NCBI GenBank assembly: GCA_038526275.1
Contig: JBCBGY010000002.1
Span: 1-64,000 of the forward strand
Reading direction: 5' to 3'
DNA length: 64,000 nt
Origin: 188UL27-1 sp038526275
Lineage (GTDB): Bacteria; Pseudomonadota; Alphaproteobacteria; Rhodobacterales; Rhodobacteraceae
Made by a program: the position numbers and the translations under genes. A model generated the notes under the pieces. That model saw only the letters and a program-made list of their open reading frames with translations. It was not told the DNA's origin and made no database searches. Positions 60,041 through 64,000 of the stretch are shown one piece after another; the stretch's first letter is position 1; every line of letters starts with the position of its first letter.

Positions 60041-60050
60041 TTGTATACAA
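60041..60050. promoter_or_regulatory. Palindromic operator, probable MatR site
   Basis: TTGTATACAA is a perfect 10-bp palindrome in the 133-nt gap between matR and matP, and matches the GntR/FCD style of site, including the TTGTA/TACA core I recall for MatR of Rhizobium. Confidence 0.6.
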
Positions 60051-60127
60051 AAATCTTGCGCTCGATCAAAAGACTGATATCAAAGGAGACATCTCGGGCT
60101 CGATGCCGAGAATTAGGGAGGAGTCAC

Positions 60128-61114
60128 ATGAAATTTTCACTCACGGGAGCTGTCGCAGCCGCTGCGCTGATCGCCGGCACCATCGCCGCCGGCGCCACGG
60201 AACTGCGCCTGTCGCACCAGTGGTCTACATCCGACGTGCGCCACAAGGTGGCGGAGATGGTTGCAAACGAGGTCGCCGCCGCGAATGTCGATCTGGAACT
60301 CAAGATCTTCCCGTCACAGTCGCTGTTCAAGGCGCGGGAACAGTATAAGCCGCTGTCGCGGGGACAACTCGACATGACGGTGTTCCCTCTCAGCTATGCA
60401 GGGGGTCAGCAACCGGCCTTTAACCTGACCCTGATGCCGGGCCTGGTCAAAAACCATGACCATGCAGCACGCCTGAACGAAAGCGACTTCATGGGCAAGA
60501 TCGAAGAGATCATGGCCGAAGATGATGTGATGGTTCTGGTCCACGGCTATCTGGCCGGTGGTTTTGTGGGCAAGGAAAAATGCATCACTGGGCCGGACGA
60601 TGTGAAAGGGTTACAGACCCGCGCCGCAGGCAAAGCATTTGAACAGATGCTTGCGGGCGCTGGGGCTTCGATCGCCTCTATGGCCTCGTCCGAGATCTAC
60701 ACGGCCATGCAGACCGGCGTTCTGAACGCGGCGAACACATCTTCGTCGTCTTTCGTCAGCTACCGGATCTATGAACAAGTGTCCTGCTACACGCCTGCGT
60801 CGGATTTTGCGCTGTGGTTCATGTACCAGCCGCTTTTGATGAACAAATCCACGTTCGACGGTTTGACGGCAGAACAGCAGGAAGCGCTGATGGCGGGTGC
60901 CGCCAAGGCCGAAGCCTTCTACCTGGAAGAGGCCAAGAAGCAAGACGCGGCCTCGGCAGAAGTCTTTGCGGAAAACGGTGTTGAGATTGCCAGCATGACC
61001 CAGGAGGAATTCAATTCCTGGCGCGCCCTGGCCCAGGAGACATCTTACAAGGCCTTCATCGACGATACGCCAGGCGGGCAAGAACTGCTCGATTTGGCAC
61101 TGTCGGTAGAATGA
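60128..61114 (+). CDS. matP: TRAP solute-binding protein, probable malonate receptor
   Basis: Periplasmic DctP-type receptor of 328 residues with a Sec leader ending at AAG-ATE. DctP features such as LSHQWSTSDVRHKVAEMVANEV and VKGLQTRAAGKAFEQMLAGAGA are present. The start at 60128 has GGGAGGAG; an in-frame ATG at 60020 would place the palindrome inside the gene. First gene of the malonate uptake operon. Confidence 0.88.
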   Translation: MKFSLTGAVAAAALIAGTIAAGATELRLSHQWSTSDVRHKVAEMVANEVAAANVDLELKIFPSQSLFKAREQYKPLSRGQLDMTVFPLSYAGGQQPAFNLTLMPGLVKNHDHAARLNESDFMGKIEEIMAEDDVMVLVHGYLAGGFVGKEKCITGPDDVKGLQTRAAGKAFEQMLAGAGASIASMASSEIYTAMQTGVLNAANTSSSSFVSYRIYEQVSCYTPASDFALWFMYQPLLMNKSTFDGLTAEQQEALMAGAAKAEAFYLEEAKKQDAASAEVFAENGVEIASMTQEEFNSWRALAQETSYKAFIDDTPGGQELLDLALSVE

Positions 61115-61120
61115 TGCGGC

Positions 61121-61147
61121 GTGCGGCGATCTGAACCGTCGCCGCAC
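61121..61147 (+). terminator. Intercistronic stem-loop after matP
   Basis: GTGCGGCGA (61121-61129) pairs perfectly with TCGCCGCAC (61139-61147) around a 9-nt loop, 6 nt after the matP stop. No T-run; probably protects matP mRNA. Confidence 0.65.
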
Positions 61148-61172
61148 CCATCCAGAATGAACGGAGGTCCCC

Positions 61173-61718
61173 ATGGCGGGCCAAAGCTCGGTCGCAATTG
61201 CGCGGACCGGTAACAGTGTCTTTCTTCGTGTCGTCGCGGCGATCTCAACGGTTGCAGGATGGTGTTCCGCTGCGATGATTGTGGCGGCTGTTGTGATCAC
61301 CTGTCAAATGATCTTCATCCGCTTTGTCCTGAACGGCTCGACGATCTGGCAAACCGAAGCCGTGGTTTACCTGGTGATTGCGGCCACGCTCGTAGGGTTG
61401 CCGTATGTCCAGCGCCTGCGTGGCCATGTGAACGTGGATCTGATCCCCATCGCCTTGCCGCCTCAAGCACGCTTTGGTCTCGCCGTGCTGACCTTGTCCG
61501 TCTCAATCGCCATCGTCGGCCTGATGCTGTTTTACGGATTTGAATATTGGCATTTTGCCTGGGACCGCGGCTGGCGGTCAGACACCGTGTGGGGCGTCAA
61601 ACTCTGGATCCCTTACCTGGCGCTCCCCGTAGGCTTTAGCCTGCTCCTGTTGCAGTTGATCGCGGATCTCTTTGCCATCTGCATCGGTGTCGAAAAACCG
61701 TTCGGGGTAGAAGACTGA
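61173..61718 (+). CDS. matQ: TRAP small permease subunit
   Basis: DctQ-type inner-membrane protein of 181 residues with four helices (AMIVAAVVITCQMIFIRFVL, VVYLVIAATLVGLP, and two more). GGAGGTCC precedes the ATG, and the stop overlaps the matM start by one base. Works with matM in the transport channel. Confidence 0.9.
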   Translation: MAGQSSVAIARTGNSVFLRVVAAISTVAGWCSAAMIVAAVVITCQMIFIRFVLNGSTIWQTEAVVYLVIAATLVGLPYVQRLRGHVNVDLIPIALPPQARFGLAVLTLSVSIAIVGLMLFYGFEYWHFAWDRGWRSDTVWGVKLWIPYLALPVGFSLLLLQLIADLFAICIGVEKPFGVED

Positions 61719-63034
61719 TGGACCCGCTTCTGCTCGGTGCCATTGTGGCAATTGTAACAGTTTTGGTCCTGTTTTCCGGAGTGTCGGTTGCGCTTGGCCT
61801 ATTAATCGTTTCCGCAGGCTTCCTTCTGGTGTTTGACGGCATGCGCTCCTTAGAGCTGATGCCAGAGATCCTGTTCGGAAAGCTCGACAATTTCGCGCTG
61901 CTGTCGATCCCGATGTTCATCATCATGGGCGCGGTCATCGCCTCAACCAGGGCCGGGGCGGATCTTTATGAAGCGCTGGAACGGTGGCTCACCCGGGTCC
62001 CGGGCGGTTTGGTCGTATCCAACCTGGGCGCCTGTGCCCTCTTCGCCGCGATGTCCGGGTCCAGCCCGGCAACCTGTGCGGCCATCGGCAAGATGGGCAT
62101 CCCCGAAATGCGCAAGCGCGGCTACCCGGACGGCGTCGCGGCAGGCTCCATCGCTGCGGGCGGCACACTTGGCATTCTGATCCCGCCGTCCGTCACCATG
62201 ATCGTCTACGGAATTGCCACCGAAACATCGATCGGGCGTCTTTTCCTGGCAGGTCTGGTGCCGGGCCTGATGCTGATGGGGCTCTTCATGGCATGGTCGC
62301 TCTACTCCACTTGGCGGTCAGGCAATGCGAGCGTTCTGAGTTCCGGCAGCTACAACTGGCGGGAACGGCTCGAAATCTTGCCGCGCGTTCTGCCCTTCAT
62401 TCTGATCATCATCGGTGTGCTTTATGCCATGTATGGCGGCATCGCGACGCCATCTGAAACGGCCGCTGTTGGGGCATTAATGTGCCTGCTGATCGCGATG
62501 ATCATCTACAAGCTCTGGAACCCCAGCGATCTTTGGGCTGTCCTGCGCGAAAGCACCAAGGAAAGCGTGATGATCCTGTTCATCATCGCCGCTGCGGGTG
62601 TGTTTGGTTACATGCTGTCTTCGCTCTATATCACGCAATCGGTCGCCGGGTGGATTGGTGAGCTAGAGGTGAACCGCTGGGTTCTGATGCTCGCCATCAA
62701 TATCTTCTTGCTCATCGCAGGCTTCTTTCTGCCCCCGGTGGCCGTGATCCTGATGGCCGCTCCGATTCTGCTGCCAATCATTACCACTGCCGGGTTTGAC
62801 CCAATCTGGTTTGCTGTGGTGCTGACCATCAACATGGAGATCGGGCTGATTTCCCCACCTGTCGGGCTCAATCTTTATGTAATCAACGGCATTGCCCCCG
62901 ATATATCGCTGAAAACGATCCTGCGAGGCTCTTTGCCTTTCGTCGCCTGCATGGTGATTGCGATCATTATTCTATGCATTTTCCCCGGCATCGCCACCTG
63001 GCTGCCCAACCTGGTTATGGGACCCACCTTATGA
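61718..63034 (+). CDS. matM: TRAP large permease subunit
   Basis: DctM-type transport channel of 438 residues with the family motifs SGSSPATCAAIGKMGIPEM, AAGGTLGILIPPSVTMIVYG and ATPSETAAVGALMC. Its stop overlaps the matA start (ATGA). Unlike the permease at the window start, Q and M are separate here. Confidence 0.93.
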   Translation: MDPLLLGAIVAIVTVLVLFSGVSVALGLLIVSAGFLLVFDGMRSLELMPEILFGKLDNFALLSIPMFIIMGAVIASTRAGADLYEALERWLTRVPGGLVVSNLGACALFAAMSGSSPATCAAIGKMGIPEMRKRGYPDGVAAGSIAAGGTLGILIPPSVTMIVYGIATETSIGRLFLAGLVPGLMLMGLFMAWSLYSTWRSGNASVLSSGSYNWRERLEILPRVLPFILIIIGVLYAMYGGIATPSETAAVGALMCLLIAMIIYKLWNPSDLWAVLRESTKESVMILFIIAAAGVFGYMLSSLYITQSVAGWIGELEVNRWVLMLAINIFLLIAGFFLPPVAVILMAAPILLPIITTAGFDPIWFAVVLTINMEIGLISPPVGLNLYVINGIAPDISLKTILRGSLPFVACMVIAIIILCIFPGIATWLPNLVMGPTL

Positions 63035-64000
63035 CTATGCTCGCTGACCTGCTGTCGACCGTGTTCGAACGACGATTTCTGCAAAGAATGGCAGTCGATG
63101 ACGATTCTCGCCCGATTGAAGACCTGTCTCGTGCTTTGGTCAGTGCGACCGGAGAGGTTTCGGGCCGTGCCGCCGGGCGCAAAATCCTCGACCGGTACGA
63201 GGCGCTGGATGACGAGCATAAGCTGGCCTTCTTCCTGGATCTGGCGCGCGAAATGAACATAGACCCCGAGGCCGTGCGCGATGCCTTGGATGCCTACGAG
63301 GCCGATCCGAGCAAAAGCACCTATCGCACCTTCATGAATGCCGCCGAACCAGCCCGGCAGGAGCTGATCCGGCGGCTGAACCAGGTGCCCGGCGCCACCA
63401 ACCGGCTGGTCAATATGCGCGCGGACCTTTTGCGGATGACGGAAGGGGACCCCCAACTCGCAGCACTCGACATGGATTTCCGCCACCTTTTTGCGTCTTG
63501 GTTCAATCGCGGCTTTCTGGTTCTGCGTCCTATCAACTGGGAAAGCCCCGCCCATATTCTGGAAAAAATCATCGCCTATGAAGCGGTTCACGCCATCGAT
63601 TCCTGGGAAGATCTGCGGCGTCGGGTCGAACCGGCTGACAGGCGGTGCTTTGCCTTTTTTCACCCCGCCATGGCGGATGAGCCGCTGATCTTCGTCGAGG
63701 TTGCGCTGACCAAGGGGGTCCCGGGTTCTGTGCAAAGCGTTCTGGCCGAAGACCGCGAACCGCTGGATGCCGAAACGGCTGACACTGCCGTGTTTTACTC
63801 CATCTCGAACTGCCAGGCGGGTTTGGCCAGCATCTCCTTTGGGAATTCGCTGATCAAACAGGTTGCAGCGGATCTGTCCCTGGAACTGCCTCAGCTTGAA
63901 ACCTTTGTGACGCTCTCGCCGATCCCGGGTTTTGCTCAGTGGCACAGTGCTGCTGCGTTGGAGCCAACGATCAAGGATGAAGACAGCCTCAAAGCCCTGG
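63031..64000 (+). CDS. matA: Malonyl-CoA decarboxylase (3' end outside window)
   Basis: At least 323 residues of a malonyl-CoA decarboxylase, which converts malonyl-CoA to acetyl-CoA. Recognised by the helical N-terminal region and the catalytic-domain stretches MDFRHLFASWFNRGFLVLRPINWESPAHILEKIIAYEAVHAI, CFAFFHPAMADEPLIFVEVAL and FYSISNCQAGLASISFGNSLIKQVA. Coupled to matM. A malonyl-CoA synthetase gene (matB) would be expected next, beyond the window. Confidence 0.93.
   Translation, partial: MTMLADLLSTVFERRFLQRMAVDDDSRPIEDLSRALVSATGEVSGRAAGRKILDRYEALDDEHKLAFFLDLAREMNIDPEAVRDALDAYEADPSKSTYRTFMNAAEPARQELIRRLNQVPGATNRLVNMRADLLRMTEGDPQLAALDMDFRHLFASWFNRGFLVLRPINWESPAHILEKIIAYEAVHAIDSWEDLRRRVEPADRRCFAFFHPAMADEPLIFVEVALTKGVPGSVQSVLAEDREPLDAETADTAVFYSISNCQAGLASISFGNSLIKQVAADLSLELPQLETFVTLSPIPGFAQWHSAAALEPTIKDEDSLKAL

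Noticed and set aside
1..64000. CRISPR arrays, insertion sequences, transposases, integrases, tRNA and rRNA genes
   Set aside because: Looked for while reading; no regularly spaced repeats with spacers, no transposase or integrase motifs, and no tRNA- or rRNA-like sequence was recognised. A dedicated search would be needed to exclude a small RNA gene.

Overview
The window reads as part of an extrachromosomal replicon (plasmid or chromid) of a marine-type alphaproteobacterium of the order Rhodobacterales (Roseobacter group). The basis is a ParA/ParB pair divergent from a Rep_3-type replication initiator with an iteron-bearing, AT-rich origin between them (about 18.8-22.6 kb), plus gene content typical of that group: many TRAP and ABC uptake systems, GMC oxidoreductases and a malonate locus. 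The taxonomic call is inference from family resemblance; no rRNA or tRNA gene was seen.

Layout. (1) 0-7 kb: a probable organic-acid catabolic unit with a GMC dehydrogenase, a TRAP solute-binding protein and a fused TRAP QM permease (cut by the window start), divergent from an IclR regulator and an alpha/beta hydrolase. (2) 7-11.3 kb: an RND efflux pump and its adaptor. (3) 11.4-14.5 kb: a methyltransferase, a pterin-synthase-like protein with an altered active site, a zinc-less medium-chain dehydrogenase and an inositol-monophosphatase-family enzyme; the first three look like part of an uncharacterised pterin-type pathway. (4) 14.6-18.2 kb: a glycine-betaine-type ABC importer whose permease carries an unusual N-terminal extension. 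(5) 18.8-23.2 kb: parAB, origin, rep and a VapC/Phd toxin-antitoxin pair. (6) 23.3-26.6 kb: a giant G8-domain beta-helix surface or secreted protein. (7) 26.9-38.6 kb: an L-fucose-type sugar locus with GntR regulator, lactonase, aldo-keto reductase, ABC importer and FucU mutarotase, followed by a Gfo/Idh dehydrogenase, a CoA-transferase and an enoyl-CoA hydratase behind a LacI-type operator pair. (8) 38.8-49.8 kb: one very tight ten-gene co-directional operon with a glucose-type ABC importer, a cytidine-deaminase-like protein, two GMC oxidoreductases, an SDR, a Dabb protein, a DUF993 protein and a LacI regulator; it looks like an undescribed oxidative sugar pathway. (9) 49.8-55.1 kb: a RibD_C reductase, then an NHEJ operon of LigD, Ku and a third protein with a BRCT-like, MerR-like and TPR architecture. 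(10) 55.1-59.2 kb: ammonium transporter, iron-binding protein, DUF1289 protein and a DUF1612-like HTH protein. (11) 59.3-64 kb: a malonate locus (GntR, TRAP PQM, malonyl-CoA decarboxylase cut by the window end).

The strongest leads are the third gene of the NHEJ operon, the ten-gene sugar-oxidation operon, the pterin-like mini-cluster, and several clean DNA signals: a 22-bp iteron array, a shared GntR operator at two promoters of the fucose locus, and a tandem LacI-type operator with 21-bp spacing. Five of the six solute-binding-protein genes are followed by a strong intercistronic hairpin.
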